From Bacteroidia bacterium (lineage in GTDB: Bacteria > Bacteroidota > Bacteroidia > Bacteroidales > VadinHA17): DNA of 64,000 nucleotides. Every line of letters starts with the position of its first letter. Position 1 is the first letter of the stretch. The stretch is from NCBI GenBank assembly GCA_026391215.1, contig JAPLDX010000034.1:1-64000 (forward strand), in the 5' to 3' direction. Position numbers and translations under genes: made by a program. Below are positions 33,959-43,585 of this stretch, in pieces. The notes beneath the pieces are model-generated. The model had not been told where the DNA came from and ran no database searches. It worked only from the letters and a program-made list of their open reading frames with translations.

Positions 33959-34922
33959 ACTTACCATGCCGTTTCATTATCTCTTTCCAGGTGGTTATGA
34001 TGATATCGTTATCCTTAAAGAAACTTTTTACAACAGGATCAGAAAACAGCTGAGCATCCCATACCCGCTGCTGCCAGGAGTCTGTGATAGTTTTCAGATT
34101 ATCGGTCTCCACAGAGGGATGAAAGATTATCTCAGTAATCCCCGGATTCAGGGAGTTAAGCAGCTTAAAGAAATTCTCACGTTTGTTTTCATATGAATTA
34201 CCATCAGGCACGCTGGAAAAGTTATCCAGCCGGGGCAGGGAGTACTGATTCAATAATTCAACGACCTCCGGTGTAATAGGATAACCCTGCTGTTTGAAGT
34301 TCTCAGCTATCGCCGGATCGGAAAGATCAATTGCATTTGCCGGAATATTGTATTCCTGTGCTATTTTTAAAAACACTTTAATATAGTCAATTGATCCGTA
34401 CATAGTTCCCATATGGGTATCGATATGGGAAGGAGCGTACCCCATGGCAAGCACTTTATTAATCTGAGCCCGGACCTCTGTTTCTGCTTCCTCCGCAGAA
34501 GCATGTATTATCACGTCCGGAACATCATGCCACATTTTTCCTTCCGGATCTATAAGACCGGGTACTTTTGAGGTATCAGAGACAGGCCCCCACCGGTAAT
34601 CTTTCCATTCGCTTGTCAGAGTAAGATGGACGCCGATATCTGGTGAATCCAGTGTTTTAGCCCATTCAACAAGATCACCGGAATATGGACAGGGAACCAT
34701 CACGGCTGCCGATTGTATATCACCCTTTTCAAAATAATTGCGTATCGCAATATTTGCTTCATTACACATTCCGCCATCATCACAATGAAGCAGTATCACC
34801 TTCTTCCCGGCAGAAAAACCAAGCTTTTCGGCATTGGTGATTTTTTTATCTGAAGAACATGCCGTTAAAATCGCGGCCACTGCTAATGCTGAAAGAAAAA
34901 GCAAATTTTTTTTCATTTTCAT
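33957..34922 (-). CDS. YdjC/ChbG-family carbohydrate deacetylase lipoprotein
   Basis: 321 residues. The leader has a lipobox LTACS. The core is the YdjC fold: KVILLHCDDGGMCNEANIAI (conserved Asp pair), SAAVMVPCPYSGDLVEWAK, DIGVHLTLTSEWKDYRWGPV (metal-binding His) and PSHIDTHMGTMYGS (second metal-binding His pair). The C-terminal SLNPGITEIIFHPSVETDN fits the family. Known members remove acetyl groups from N,N-diacetylchitobiose or related sugars. Its export makes a periplasmic or surface role likely. The substrate is unknown. Confidence 0.87.
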   Translation of the reverse strand: MKMKKNLLFLSALAVAAILTACSSDKKITNAEKLGFSAGKKVILLHCDDGGMCNEANIAIRNYFEKGDIQSAAVMVPCPYSGDLVEWAKTLDSPDIGVHLTLTSEWKDYRWGPVSDTSKVPGLIDPEGKMWHDVPDVIIHASAEEAETEVRAQINKVLAMGYAPSHIDTHMGTMYGSIDYIKVFLKIAQEYNIPANAIDLSDPAIAENFKQQGYPITPEVVELLNQYSLPRLDNFSSVPDGNSYENKRENFFKLLNSLNPGITEIIFHPSVETDNLKTITDSWQQRVWDAQLFSDPVVKSFFKDNDIIITTWKEIMKRHGK

Positions 34923-34943
34923 AATAATATATATTTCAAGGTT

Positions 34944-36050
34944 TTAATTATCTTCATCAATAGGATCAGTAAGCTTTTTTATCACTCTGAACTGCTGAAA
35001 GAATTCTCTCGCGATTACCCTGAGCAGCGTATAAACCGGAACTGCAAACAACATTCCTGCCAGGCCTGCCAATCCGCCTCCAACAATAATTACCAGGAAG
35101 ATCTCCAGTGGGTGAGATTTAACGCTTTTCGAATAAATTAATGGGACAAGAATATTGTTATCGATAAAATTGATAACAACCAGGGTCCCCAAAATTTTTA
35201 ACAGTACCGGAAGCAACTCATTATATGAACCTCCGGAAAGGGTTGAAATAAGACCCAGGGTCAATCCGATTACCCCTCCTATTATAGGTCCGATATAAGG
35301 GATTATATTCATGATCCCTGCGAAGAAACCGATAAGCAGAGCATTCTTTATGCCGAATATCCATAGTACGATGGTAATAAGCGACATTACACCAAATACT
35401 TCAAGCAATACTCCGAGATAATAGCGGATAAGCAGATTCCCGGATTCTTCAACTACCTTAATGGTCCCGGCATGGTGTTTTTCGGGAATAAACAGGAAGA
35501 GGCTTTCCTGGAAAAGATTTTCGTCTTTCAGGAAAAAGAAGGATATAAAAAGTATCGAAAACAATCCTATAAATGCATTTCCGGCTGCGCTTATGAATTT
35601 TCCTATTGCTGCGCCTATGCTTCCTATGCTGACAACTGATTTAAGCTTGGAAACAAGAAAATCCTGGATTGTCTGCCCGTCAGGAATTGCTCCAAGGCTA
35701 TGCATTTTCTCATCAAGCCAGTGTAAGGGACCCTGCATATTCTGAGCAAGCTTATCAATATCGATCTCTGATATTGTTTGTGCCTGGTTAACAATCAGGG
35801 GAACAAAGACAGCTATAAATCCGGCACCAACGATTACAATGATCAGCAAAGCAAGAAGGGCACTTAAAGTATGCGGCATTTTTAACTTTCTGATATGGAT
35901 TTTGTCAAAGAACCGCACCATTGGCTGGCCGATAAATGAGATCATGGCTGCAACAAGAAGCCAGATCAGAATATAATAAAAACGCCAGATCAGAAATCCG
36001 ACAAGAAGTACCAGAAGAACATAACCAGTATATTTTAAAACCTGCTTCAT
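34944..36050 (-). CDS. AI-2E family transporter (PerM/YdiK type)
   Basis: 368 residues with about eight membrane segments. Family signs are the paired N-terminal helices, the long central part (LVNQAQTISEIDIDKLAQNM), the SFFFLKDENLFQESLFLFIP segment and the C-terminal GFFAGIMNIIPYIGPIIGGV and PLIYSKSVKSHPLEIFLVII. Members have been linked to autoinducer-2 export or to Na+/H+ exchange, and the name is loose. The gene lies 21 bases upstream of the YdjC gene. Confidence 0.87.
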   Translation of the reverse strand: MKQVLKYTGYVLLVLLVGFLIWRFYYILIWLLVAAMISFIGQPMVRFFDKIHIRKLKMPHTLSALLALLIIVIVGAGFIAVFVPLIVNQAQTISEIDIDKLAQNMQGPLHWLDEKMHSLGAIPDGQTIQDFLVSKLKSVVSIGSIGAAIGKFISAAGNAFIGLFSILFISFFFLKDENLFQESLFLFIPEKHHAGTIKVVEESGNLLIRYYLGVLLEVFGVMSLITIVLWIFGIKNALLIGFFAGIMNIIPYIGPIIGGVIGLTLGLISTLSGGSYNELLPVLLKILGTLVVINFIDNNILVPLIYSKSVKSHPLEIFLVIIVGGGLAGLAGMLFAVPVYTLLRVIAREFFQQFRVIKKLTDPIDEDN

Positions 36051-36093
36051 TGATTTTGGGTTTTGTCAGGATATAAATTTAAGGAAATCTTTT

Positions 36094-36182
36094 TAACCAC
36101 AGAGTAACACGGAATTGAAACGGAGGAACACTGTTATAAAACTCTGTGAAACTCCTTAAAACTCAGTGCAACCCCGTGGTTA
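36094..36182. repeat. Inverted pair of TAACCACGGGG-type dispersed repeats
   Basis: TAACCACAGAGTAACACGGA on the left and, inverted, the complement of TAACCACGGGGTTGCACTGA on the right. The right arm starts inside the MFS gene's stop codon (36180-36182). A third copy is at 46346-46386. Confidence 0.65.
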
Positions 36183-37376
36183 TTTTTTTGAATTGAGGGT
36201 TTTGTATTTCAGAAAATATACCAGCATCAGTATTGCTGAAACGGCAGCTGTTGCGGCTCCGAAATAGAAAGGAACAGATGAGTTTACCTTATCATAAAGA
36301 ACACCTGCAATTAAGCTTGCCGGTAACAAAGTAATACCCAGTAATGCATTATAAATACCCAGACCAGTACCTTGTTTGTTTTTATCAATTGTATCAGAAA
36401 CAAATGCTTTCTGTATCCCATCGGTTGCGGCTGAATACAAACCATATAATGCAAACAGGGCTATAATTGTACCCACACTGCCGGTAATACCAAACCCAAA
36501 ATAAACGATTGCATAGACTAAAAATCCTGCCACGAGAATTTTTTCTTTTCCTATTTTATCAGAAAGGGAACCTATTGGAATAGCCAGTAACACAGAAACG
36601 ATGCTTGTGATCAGATAAACCAGGGGAATAAAAGCAACTTTTACGCCTACTTCATTAGCTTTTACCATTAATAATGCATCCGTAGAATTTCCCAGGGTAA
36701 AAATGAAAATTATAGCCAGAAAGAGATAATATTTCCGTGGGAAATCTTTAAAATGGAATTTTGTAAACAGACTTTCCTTGCTCTTTTTAGCCTCTTTTAT
36801 GCCGAAGATAATTACGAAAATACTCAGGATTGAGGGTATTCCGGCCAGCAGAAATATAAGCCGGTAATTGTCCGGGAAGAATATTAGCAAAATAAATGCA
36901 GCTAAAGGTCCTACTATTGCACCGCTATTGTCCATCGCTTTCTGTAAACCAAAACTTTTTCCTGTCTCTCTATTGATCACCGATCCGGCAATAAGGCTGT
37001 CACGCGGTGCGGTGCGGATACCCTTGCCAAACCTCTCTATAAAGCGCAGATATAAAACCTGCAAAGGCGAAATTACAAACGAATATAGCGGAATAATAAT
37101 AGCAGAAATCCCATATCCTATAAGTATGAATGGTTTGTTTTTGCCAATCTTATCGCTCCAGAAACCCGATAGAGTTTTTATAAGTGCGGCAGTGCTTTCC
37201 GCTATTCCTTCTATCAGTGCCAGGCTTGTCTTTGATGCGCCTAATGACATCAGGAACATGGGCATTACCGAATAGACCATCTTCACAGATGTGTCTGTAA
37301 GAAAACTGGTTAATCCGGTAAAAAGGATATTCCTGTTAAATCCGATAAATGTTCTTTCCTTTTTCTTCTCAACCAT
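36180..37376 (-). CDS. Major facilitator superfamily transporter
   Basis: About 398 residues from the Met at 37376. An AGGGA precedes that ATG at good spacing, whereas starts at 37385 and 37424 lie inside the ATPase gene. Twelve membrane segments are visible. The motif-A loop appears as GFWSDKIGKNKPFIL and again as GSLSDKIGKEKILV. Other conserved features are RFIERFGKGIRTAPRDSL and GLQKAMDNSGAIVGPLAAF. The GKGIRTAPRD segment is typical of the YajR-like or drug-type MFS clade in Bacteroidota. The start overlaps the calcium-ATPase stop by eight bases, so the two are co-transcribed. Confidence 0.87.
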   Translation of the reverse strand: MVEKKKERTFIGFNRNILFTGLTSFLTDTSVKMVYSVMPMFLMSLGASKTSLALIEGIAESTAALIKTLSGFWSDKIGKNKPFILIGYGISAIIIPLYSFVISPLQVLYLRFIERFGKGIRTAPRDSLIAGSVINRETGKSFGLQKAMDNSGAIVGPLAAFILLIFFPDNYRLIFLLAGIPSILSIFVIIFGIKEAKKSKESLFTKFHFKDFPRKYYLFLAIIFIFTLGNSTDALLMVKANEVGVKVAFIPLVYLITSIVSVLLAIPIGSLSDKIGKEKILVAGFLVYAIVYFGFGITGSVGTIIALFALYGLYSAATDGIQKAFVSDTIDKNKQGTGLGIYNALLGITLLPASLIAGVLYDKVNSSVPFYFGAATAAVSAILMLVYFLKYKTLNSKK

Positions 37377-40047
37377 TTCTTTCATCCCTGGTAGTATTGA
37401 TCCTGAATAATTTAAAAATATCAACCACCACGATTGGTATAAGCGACATCAGGGCGACAATAATCCAGTGTTTCCCGTCCAGTGCTGTGAGACTGAAAGC
37501 TTCACGCACGGGAGGTATCAGGAGAACAATCAGAGCTAATCCTGCAGATGCAAGGATTGCACCTATAAGAGGTTTGTTCCTGAACAGGCTTATTGCAAGC
37601 GATGACCTGGTATTGTAATGCAGGTTGCGTACATGTACAAGTTGCACAAATATAAGTGTGGCAAAAGCCATAGTCTGCCCCAGCGATTCACCTCCTTCGC
37701 GCAGTCCCATAATGTAGGCGACAAGGGGTATGGCACCGATCATTACCCCCTGGTACATGATCCTCCATATCATGCCATTGGTCATAAATCCCTTTTTTGA
37801 ATTACGGGGCTTCCGGTTCATAATGTTGTCTTCAGCCGGATCGACGCTTAATGCAAGCGCAGGCAGACTGTCGGTCACCAGGTTTACCCAGAGAATATGG
37901 ATTGGCAGCAGAGGCGCACCAAGGTTAAATACTGAAGTAATAAGCAGCAGGAATATTTCACCGATGTTTGTGGATAGCAGAAACTGAATAGCCTTAAGGA
38001 TATTATCATAAATCCGCCTTCCCTCTTCGACTGCTGAAACTATTGTTGCAAAATTGTCATCGGTGAGGATCATATCAGCAGCGCCCTTTGCCACATCAGT
38101 TCCGACAATTCCCATTGCAGCTCCGATGTCAGCCTGCTTTAGGGCAGGAGCATCGTTTACCCCATCACCTGTCATGGCCACAACCTCGTTATGTTTCTGC
38201 CATGCTTTAATTATGCGAACCTTATGTTCAGGGGCAACTCTGGCATATACTGAATATCTGGCTACATTCTCATAGAAATCCTCATCATTGAGCTTTTCAA
38301 GTTCGGCGCCTGTAATTGCACTATCTTCATCCTTATAAATTCCAATCTCGCGGGCAATTGCCAGTGCTGTGATTTTATGGTCACCGGTTATCATTACCGG
38401 CCTGATACCTGCTGTATTGCATTTTGAAACAGCCTCAATAACTTCAGGTCTGGCGGGATCAATCATTCCAAGCAAGCCAATGAAAATGAGCCTGTTCTCA
38501 AGTTCTCCTATATGAACATCCTGCGGTGCCTCGGGCAGATCCCTGTAAGCCATGGCCAGTACACGCAATGCCGAATTTGCCATGTTCTCATTTGCCTTTC
38601 TGATCATGTCTGTATCGTCAGAAGTAATAGGCCTTATTTCACCCTTAATAATTATCTTGTCGCACACGCTGAGTACTTCGTCAAGACCTCCTTTTACATT
38701 TATCCTTGTATTCTTATCAGATATTCTGTTGACGGTCGTCATTCGTTTTCTTCCTGAATCAAAAGGAATTTCAGCGATCCTTGGTAATCTCTTTTCAAGA
38801 TCATCCTTGTAGATACCGTAAAGAATACCAAAATCAAGCAAGGCTGTTTCAGTCGGATCACCTGTATATTCAATTTTACCATTATCATTCACCCTGTACT
38901 GGGCATCAGCGCACAAAACCGATATTGAAATAAGTCTTTTTTCCTCTTCATTCAGTATGGTAGCAGGGGCCGCCCTTTTAATCACATCTTTTTTATGGTT
39001 GACATAAGCTTCAACCACTGTCATTTTGTTCTGGGTAAGAGTCCCTGTCTTATCGGAGCAGATAACTGTTGCACTTCCAAGAGTCTCAACAGAAGGTAGC
39101 GTACGGATTATTGCATTCCTTTTTACCATACGCTGAACACCAATTGCCAGGACTACGGTCGAAACAGCCGGGAGGCCCTCAGGAATTGCTGCAACGGCAA
39201 GACTGACAGCTGTCATGAACATGCTTAAAACAGAATTGCCATAGAGCACTCCTACAAGAAAGATCACAGCACAGATTATGAGTGCTGCAATGCCCAGGAC
39301 CTTTCCAAGCTGCTCCAGACGCCTGCTCATAGGCGTTTCCGTATCTGTTGCCTGTTGCAGCATATCTGCGATTTTCCCCACCTCAGTATTCATACCTGTT
39401 GTAACAACTACACCACGACCCCGTCCATAGGTCACCATGCCGCTCGAAAAAGCCATATTTATACGATCTCCAAGCGCAACATCATCACCCGGCAAAAGAG
39501 CTGTCTGCTTATCTACAGGTACAGATTCACCGGTCAAAGATGATTCCTGGATTTTCAGGTTGACCGCTTCTGTGAGCCTCAGATCTGCGGGAATGATAGC
39601 CCCGGTCTCAAGAATTACAACATCACCAGGCACCAGCTCCCTGGTAGGAATCTCCATAATAACACCATTGCGTAATACCTTTGTTTCCGGAGCCGCAAGA
39701 TTTTTGAGAGCCTCAAGGGATGATTCTGCCTTTCGCTCCTGGAAAGCTCCAACTAATGCATTCAGGATCAGAATGCCAAGTATAATAAATGTATCGAGCA
39801 GGCCTTCTCCTTCCATAACACCTACAACTCCGGATATTGCCGCGGCAATCAGAAGAATTATTATCATGAAGCTTTTAAACTGGGCTATGAACATCCGGAA
39901 GAAGCTTTTCTTCCGTTTTGAGGTCAGCTGGTTATATCCGTATTCCTCAATTCTCCTGCCTGCCTCTTCTAATGACAAACCAGTAGTCTGAGCTGTTTTA
40001 AAGCTTGCGAATATTTCGCTTATCTCCTGGTTATAGAATTTTGCCAT
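37369..40047 (-). CDS. Calcium-translocating P-type ATPase (PMCA/SERCA type)
   Basis: 892 residues. P-type landmarks in order: the N-terminal cation-ATPase segment (GLSLEEAGRRIEEYGYNQL), the TGES actuator motif (SSLTGESVPVDKQ), PEGLP in membrane helix 4 (AVAAIPEGLPAVSTVV), the phosphorylated Asp in CSDKTGTLTQNKM, MITGDHKITALAIA, TGDGVNDAPALKQADIG, and six C-terminal membrane helices. PEGLP with the N-x-x-x-D of helix 6 (LWVNLVTDSLPALALS) fits Ca2+ P2A/P2B pumps. The promoter at 40076-40117 has a palindrome shared with the pspC operon. It probably expels Ca2+ or Mn2+. Confidence 0.9.
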   Translation of the reverse strand: MAKFYNQEISEIFASFKTAQTTGLSLEEAGRRIEEYGYNQLTSKRKKSFFRMFIAQFKSFMIIILLIAAAISGVVGVMEGEGLLDTFIILGILILNALVGAFQERKAESSLEALKNLAAPETKVLRNGVIMEIPTRELVPGDVVILETGAIIPADLRLTEAVNLKIQESSLTGESVPVDKQTALLPGDDVALGDRINMAFSSGMVTYGRGRGVVVTTGMNTEVGKIADMLQQATDTETPMSRRLEQLGKVLGIAALIICAVIFLVGVLYGNSVLSMFMTAVSLAVAAIPEGLPAVSTVVLAIGVQRMVKRNAIIRTLPSVETLGSATVICSDKTGTLTQNKMTVVEAYVNHKKDVIKRAAPATILNEEEKRLISISVLCADAQYRVNDNGKIEYTGDPTETALLDFGILYGIYKDDLEKRLPRIAEIPFDSGRKRMTTVNRISDKNTRINVKGGLDEVLSVCDKIIIKGEIRPITSDDTDMIRKANENMANSALRVLAMAYRDLPEAPQDVHIGELENRLIFIGLLGMIDPARPEVIEAVSKCNTAGIRPVMITGDHKITALAIAREIGIYKDEDSAITGAELEKLNDEDFYENVARYSVYARVAPEHKVRIIKAWQKHNEVVAMTGDGVNDAPALKQADIGAAMGIVGTDVAKGAADMILTDDNFATIVSAVEEGRRIYDNILKAIQFLLSTNIGEIFLLLITSVFNLGAPLLPIHILWVNLVTDSLPALALSVDPAEDNIMNRKPRNSKKGFMTNGMIWRIMYQGVMIGAIPLVAYIMGLREGGESLGQTMAFATLIFVQLVHVRNLHYNTRSSLAISLFRNKPLIGAILASAGLALIVLLIPPVREAFSLTALDGKHWIIVALMSLIPIVVVDIFKLFRINTTRDERNG

Positions 40048-40075
40048 ACGAAGATTGGTTTAAAAAATAGGCAGG

Positions 40076-40117
40076 CAAATATAAAATCTGCCGCAAAACT
40101 ATGCAAAAAACATAGTT
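40076..40117 (-). promoter_or_regulatory. Promoter of the calcium ATPase gene with ACTATG/CATAGT operator
   Basis: The -7 element TATATTTG (minus strand of 40076-40083) and the -33 TTG (40106-40104) are 20 bases apart. The TTG lies at the centre of the palindrome AACTATG (40097-40103) / CATAGTT (40111-40117). The same arrangement with ACTATG/CATAGT occurs at 61821-61839. Confidence 0.6.
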
Positions 40118-40177
40118 GGATTAATCCAATCAGAATATTTTTTGAAGGTACTAGTTTAACAATAACCAGATCCTTCT

Positions 40178-41287
40178 TTATTTACCGCTTATCAAAGCCT
40201 CTATCGTTTCTTTTGATGGTTTATTGGGAATTGTAGCCACGACCTCTCCTTTATATTCAAAAACTTCCTTATCATCAGAAGTAACTTCTCCGATGACAGC
40301 GACATTATCGGTTTTGGTTTTTATGGCCCGCAATACTTCATCGACGAATTCCGGTGCTACATGAACCACATACCTGGCCTGTGTTTCGCATATTAAAACT
40401 TCCTGTGCGATAATATCCTTGACCGAAACAGGCACTGCGGAAAGATTTATTCTGGCTCCAAGACCGCCGTACCTTGCTGATTCGCATATTGCGGCTCCGA
40501 TCCCGGCTGCACCCAAATCAGAACAGGCTTTTATTTTTCCCGTACCAAAAGCAGCCATTGCTGCTTCCAGGGCGATCTTTTCCTCTTTGAACAAAGCAAT
40601 AGCAGGGCGCATTTCTTTTACAACGCCGGCTCTGTAAAGTGTATCGTTGCCATCATTCCCTGTAACACCGATAATGATTATCTTATCGCCAGCATTTTTT
40701 GCCGGTTTGGTAAGAGGCTTTTCAGTTACCAGCTTGCCGATTACAGAAACAACCACTGCAGGAACAATATCAGAAAACGATGTAGAGAATCCGCCTCCGA
40801 CTATGAACACTTCCATTGTCTCGCACATATCCCTTAAACCTTTTACCATTATGTTCACTCTTTCCCCGCTTGTCATAACCTTGCATTTCCCGCAGGTACA
40901 ATGTCCTTTAAATCCGCATGGACCTACAATGACTTCCTGATCAAGAGGTCTGGTCCCGATGAAATCGAGAAGAAAGATCGGTCGGCCGCCCATGGCGACA
41001 ACATCACGCATCGCACCTCCGGCGCCGGTTGCGGCAGCGTCATAGGGTCTGGGCACACAGGGTGAACAATGGCTTTCCATCTTGGCTACAACAAAACCTT
41101 CCATACCCGGAACCTGAAAGACCGCAGCATCATCGTTTTGTTCAGGACCTATCGTTAAAGCTCCGGGCCAGATCTTGTCAACCTGGCGATTTAATTCCTG
41201 AAAGCCCTTGAAATCAATTACTTTGTCAATGTTATGATGCAAATGGACAAACAGTCCGTGCATCAGCGCTTTTTCTATTGTGTTCAT
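40178..41287 (-). CDS. PurL/HypE-like (AIR synthase-related) protein with cysteine cluster
   Basis: 369 residues of the PurM-like ATP-binding superfamily. The N-terminal domain has NDDAAVF (residues 51-57) and the motif ESHCSPCVPRPYDAAATGAG, which corresponds to ESHNHPS..PY.GAATG of PurL. The C-terminal AIR-synthase-related domain follows from about 185 (AGDKIIIIGVTGNDGNDTLY). The odd part is six cysteines: Cys74 and Cys77 in ESHCSPC, then Cys124, 130, 132 and 135 in GPCGFKGHCTCGKCKVMTSG. A normal PurL has none of these, so a Zn or Fe-S site is likely. PurL also needs about twice this length. True function unknown; it could be a HypE- or SelD-like enzyme. Confidence 0.75.
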   Translation of the reverse strand: MNTIEKALMHGLFVHLHHNIDKVIDFKGFQELNRQVDKIWPGALTIGPEQNDDAAVFQVPGMEGFVVAKMESHCSPCVPRPYDAAATGAGGAMRDVVAMGGRPIFLLDFIGTRPLDQEVIVGPCGFKGHCTCGKCKVMTSGERVNIMVKGLRDMCETMEVFIVGGGFSTSFSDIVPAVVVSVIGKLVTEKPLTKPAKNAGDKIIIIGVTGNDGNDTLYRAGVVKEMRPAIALFKEEKIALEAAMAAFGTGKIKACSDLGAAGIGAAICESARYGGLGARINLSAVPVSVKDIIAQEVLICETQARYVVHVAPEFVDEVLRAIKTKTDNVAVIGEVTSDDKEVFEYKGEVVATIPNKPSKETIEALISGK

Positions 41288-41360
41288 AATTCCTCCTTTT
41301 AATAAAAAATTTATAATTTGATTTAAATACTCTTTAATTAATCATCACAGAGATGTTAAA

Positions 41361-42929
41361 TTATTTAGTAACCACTCCTGTCAGATCAGGAAAATCAACT
41401 GAAGGCATGAAGCTGTATCTGGTATCAATTGATATTTTATCACCATCAAACCGGCAGGTAATTAATTCAGTATGCGGACTCTCAATATATCTCAGTGTCA
41501 GTTCAAGGCTCTTTTCATCTCTCCACCTGTAAATGCCGGCTGTCTGTACCGGTGGAATTCCTGCAAAATGTCCTTTCGCAGAAAGTAAAAGGTTAGGACC
41601 CGGCCTGGTCGTCATACCTTTGATCCAATCCTTGCTGCCGAAATTAAAATCATAGTTCTCTGCGTTGACTTCCATTTTAACCTGACAGGTCTCTTCTTCA
41701 AAACTGAGAGATAAGGATTTAAGATGTCTGTCATTTGGATCAATGATGTAAGTTTTACCTGAAATTTCAGTTTCCAGTTGTGAATCAATTCCTTCTGCAG
41801 GCAATTTAACTGCCAGGGCAGCAAGCATCTTTTTCAGTGTTTCATTCGAGGCATTGTCATCAGGAAGCGGCTCATCTTTTAATGCCGGCAATAAATATTC
41901 CCAGAGAAGATTTATTTCACCCTGCATATCGGGTGTTTCACAGGTTATTGCAATTACTGCATCTTTTTCCGGCATAACGATAATGTACTGGCCATAGGCT
42001 CCGTCACCGCGGAAAGCATTATGCCTGCAACGCCAGAACTGATAACAGTATCCCTGCATCCACTCGCTATTATTCCTTATTGAATCCGGTACCCCGGGTG
42101 CCTGGTCTATCTTGAAAGTAGTGGCTTCTGTGACCCATTCCTCAGGCAAGATCTGTTCGCCGTTCCATTTACCCTTCTGAAGATATAACTGGCCGAACCT
42201 GGCCATATCTTCCGTCTTGAGCCTTAATCCCCAGCCTCCGGTATTAATTCCCATGGGATCGGTTTCCCAGTCCATCCCGGATATCCCCAGCGGCTCAAAA
42301 AGGCGCGGAGTTAAATAATCAATAACTTTTTCTCCTGTAACTTTCTGAACAATAGCAGATAACATGTAAGTGGCCATTGAGTTGTACAGGAATTTTGTGC
42401 CAGGATCGTTAACTACTGGTCGTGCCAGGAAAGCTTTTACCCAGTTGGTATCGTTAGCTGGTATTATAGTAGTAGGATCAGGAACCTGACCGGCTGACAT
42501 AGTGAGAAGATCCTTTACCTCCATGTCAGCAAGGAACCGGCTTACAGTATCCGGAAGATATTCGGGGAAGAAGGAAATGACTTTATCATTTACAGTAAGC
42601 CGTTTTTCCGTAACAGCAAATCCTACTGCAGTAGATGTAAAGCTCTTGCTTGTTGAATAGAGAGTATGTTTAAGATCAGAGGCATAAGGTGACCACCATC
42701 CCTCAGCTATGACTTTCCCGTGCCTCAGGAACATGAAGCTGTGAAATTCATGAGGACCCATTTCTGCAGCTTTCAGAAATTCAATGATCCCTTTGGAATC
42801 AACTCCTTCAGCTTCAGGAATACTCCTGGGAAGCTGGCCTGTAACTTGTTCTTTCGAAGCATTATTGCATGCAAATAACAGCAGCGTCAGAATAACTGCA
42901 AACAAAATTCTCTTTAAAGTAAATCTCAT
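41361..42929 (-). CDS. Serine hydrolase lipoprotein (beta-lactamase class C fold)
   Basis: 522 residues. The lipobox LLLFACNN gives a lipoprotein. The nucleophile motif SxxK is visible as YSTSKSFTSTAV, and the Tyr-x-Asn motif as FLYNSMATYML. The TMGLSTGGW-type loop is replaced by NTGGWGLRLKTEDM. The last 170 residues are an extra beta-rich domain, common in esterase or peptidase relatives. It could act on peptides or esters in the periplasm; resistance to beta-lactams is not implied. It is followed four bases upstream by the DUF2141 gene, so the two form an operon. Confidence 0.85.
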   Translation of the reverse strand: MRFTLKRILFAVILTLLLFACNNASKEQVTGQLPRSIPEAEGVDSKGIIEFLKAAEMGPHEFHSFMFLRHGKVIAEGWWSPYASDLKHTLYSTSKSFTSTAVGFAVTEKRLTVNDKVISFFPEYLPDTVSRFLADMEVKDLLTMSAGQVPDPTTIIPANDTNWVKAFLARPVVNDPGTKFLYNSMATYMLSAIVQKVTGEKVIDYLTPRLFEPLGISGMDWETDPMGINTGGWGLRLKTEDMARFGQLYLQKGKWNGEQILPEEWVTEATTFKIDQAPGVPDSIRNNSEWMQGYCYQFWRCRHNAFRGDGAYGQYIIVMPEKDAVIAITCETPDMQGEINLLWEYLLPALKDEPLPDDNASNETLKKMLAALAVKLPAEGIDSQLETEISGKTYIIDPNDRHLKSLSLSFEEETCQVKMEVNAENYDFNFGSKDWIKGMTTRPGPNLLLSAKGHFAGIPPVQTAGIYRWRDEKSLELTLRYIESPHTELITCRFDGDKISIDTRYSFMPSVDFPDLTGVVTK

Positions 42930-42933
42930 ATTA

Positions 42934-43341
42934 TCAGTAATTTATTTTTAGGATTATCTTTTTAGAGGCATTGAATTCAAAAAGCCATTCATTGAATGGT
43001 TTTGGACCGAACATCCCATAAGCGTCATTAGAAAATCCATATCCTTCAGTAGGAATTCCAAGGTTATTTGTATCCAGGGCTCCATTACCGTTTTCATCAT
43101 GAAAATATCTGACCGCATATTTCCCCGGTTTAAGATCCTCAATGATTATTGTGCATTTCTTTTCTACGATAATACTCATTTCCTGTCTTATAACTTCCTC
43201 ATTTTCATTGAATAACTGAAGCATTATCACATTTTCATCATTACGGATACCAAGTATCTCAATTCTAAGAGTATCCTGTGACATTGCAATGTTCGAAATC
43301 ATGATCAATGCGAAAAAGGCGAAAAATAATCTTTTCATCAT
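42934..43341 (-). CDS. DUF2141 secreted protein
   Basis: 135 residues with a signal peptide (MMKRLFFAFFALIMISNIAM). The family pattern is present: LRIEILGIRNDENVIMLQLF, KPGKYAVRYFHDENGNGALD and GYGFSNDAYGMFGPK near the end. It is a small beta-sandwich of unknown role in the periplasm. The gene is followed by the serine hydrolase gene at four bases. Confidence 0.83.
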   Translation of the reverse strand: MMKRLFFAFFALIMISNIAMSQDTLRIEILGIRNDENVIMLQLFNENEEVIRQEMSIIVEKKCTIIIEDLKPGKYAVRYFHDENGNGALDTNNLGIPTEGYGFSNDAYGMFGPKPFNEWLFEFNASKKIILKINY

Positions 43342-43396
43342 AGGGAATGGGATTTAAGATCAGAAATAAAAATACGATTCCCTGTGGATTATTTTA

Positions 43397-43585
43397 TTAA
43401 AAGATAAAAATATCTTCAATTTTAGTATTAAAAACCCTTGCAATATCATAAGCAAGCCTCAGCGAAGGATTGTATTTATTCTTCTCTAGAAAAACAATTG
43501 TTTCCCGTCTGACATTTACCTTTTTAGCCAGATCTTCCTGGGTAAGATTGAATCTTGCCCGGTATTCCTTAATCCTGTTATTCAT
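43397..43585 (-). CDS. XRE-family HTH regulator
   Basis: 62 residues, a single Cro/C1-type helix-turn-helix: [53 protein letters not shown]. This is the minimal YozG-type regulator. It overlaps the upstream membrane-protein gene by eight bases and probably controls its own operon through the palindrome at 44000-44018. Confidence 0.88.
   Translation of the reverse strand: MNNRIKEYRARFNLTQEDLAKKVNVRRETIVFLEKNKYNPSLRLAYDIARVFNTKIEDIFIF

Noticed and set aside
40178..41287. True PurL (FGAM synthase)
   Set aside because: Too short, ESHNHPS replaced by ESHCSPC, and no other pur gene nearby.
41361..42929. Beta-lactamase resistance gene
   Set aside because: The fold is class C-like but the extra C-terminal domain and the lipoprotein leader fit esterase- or peptidase-type hydrolases.
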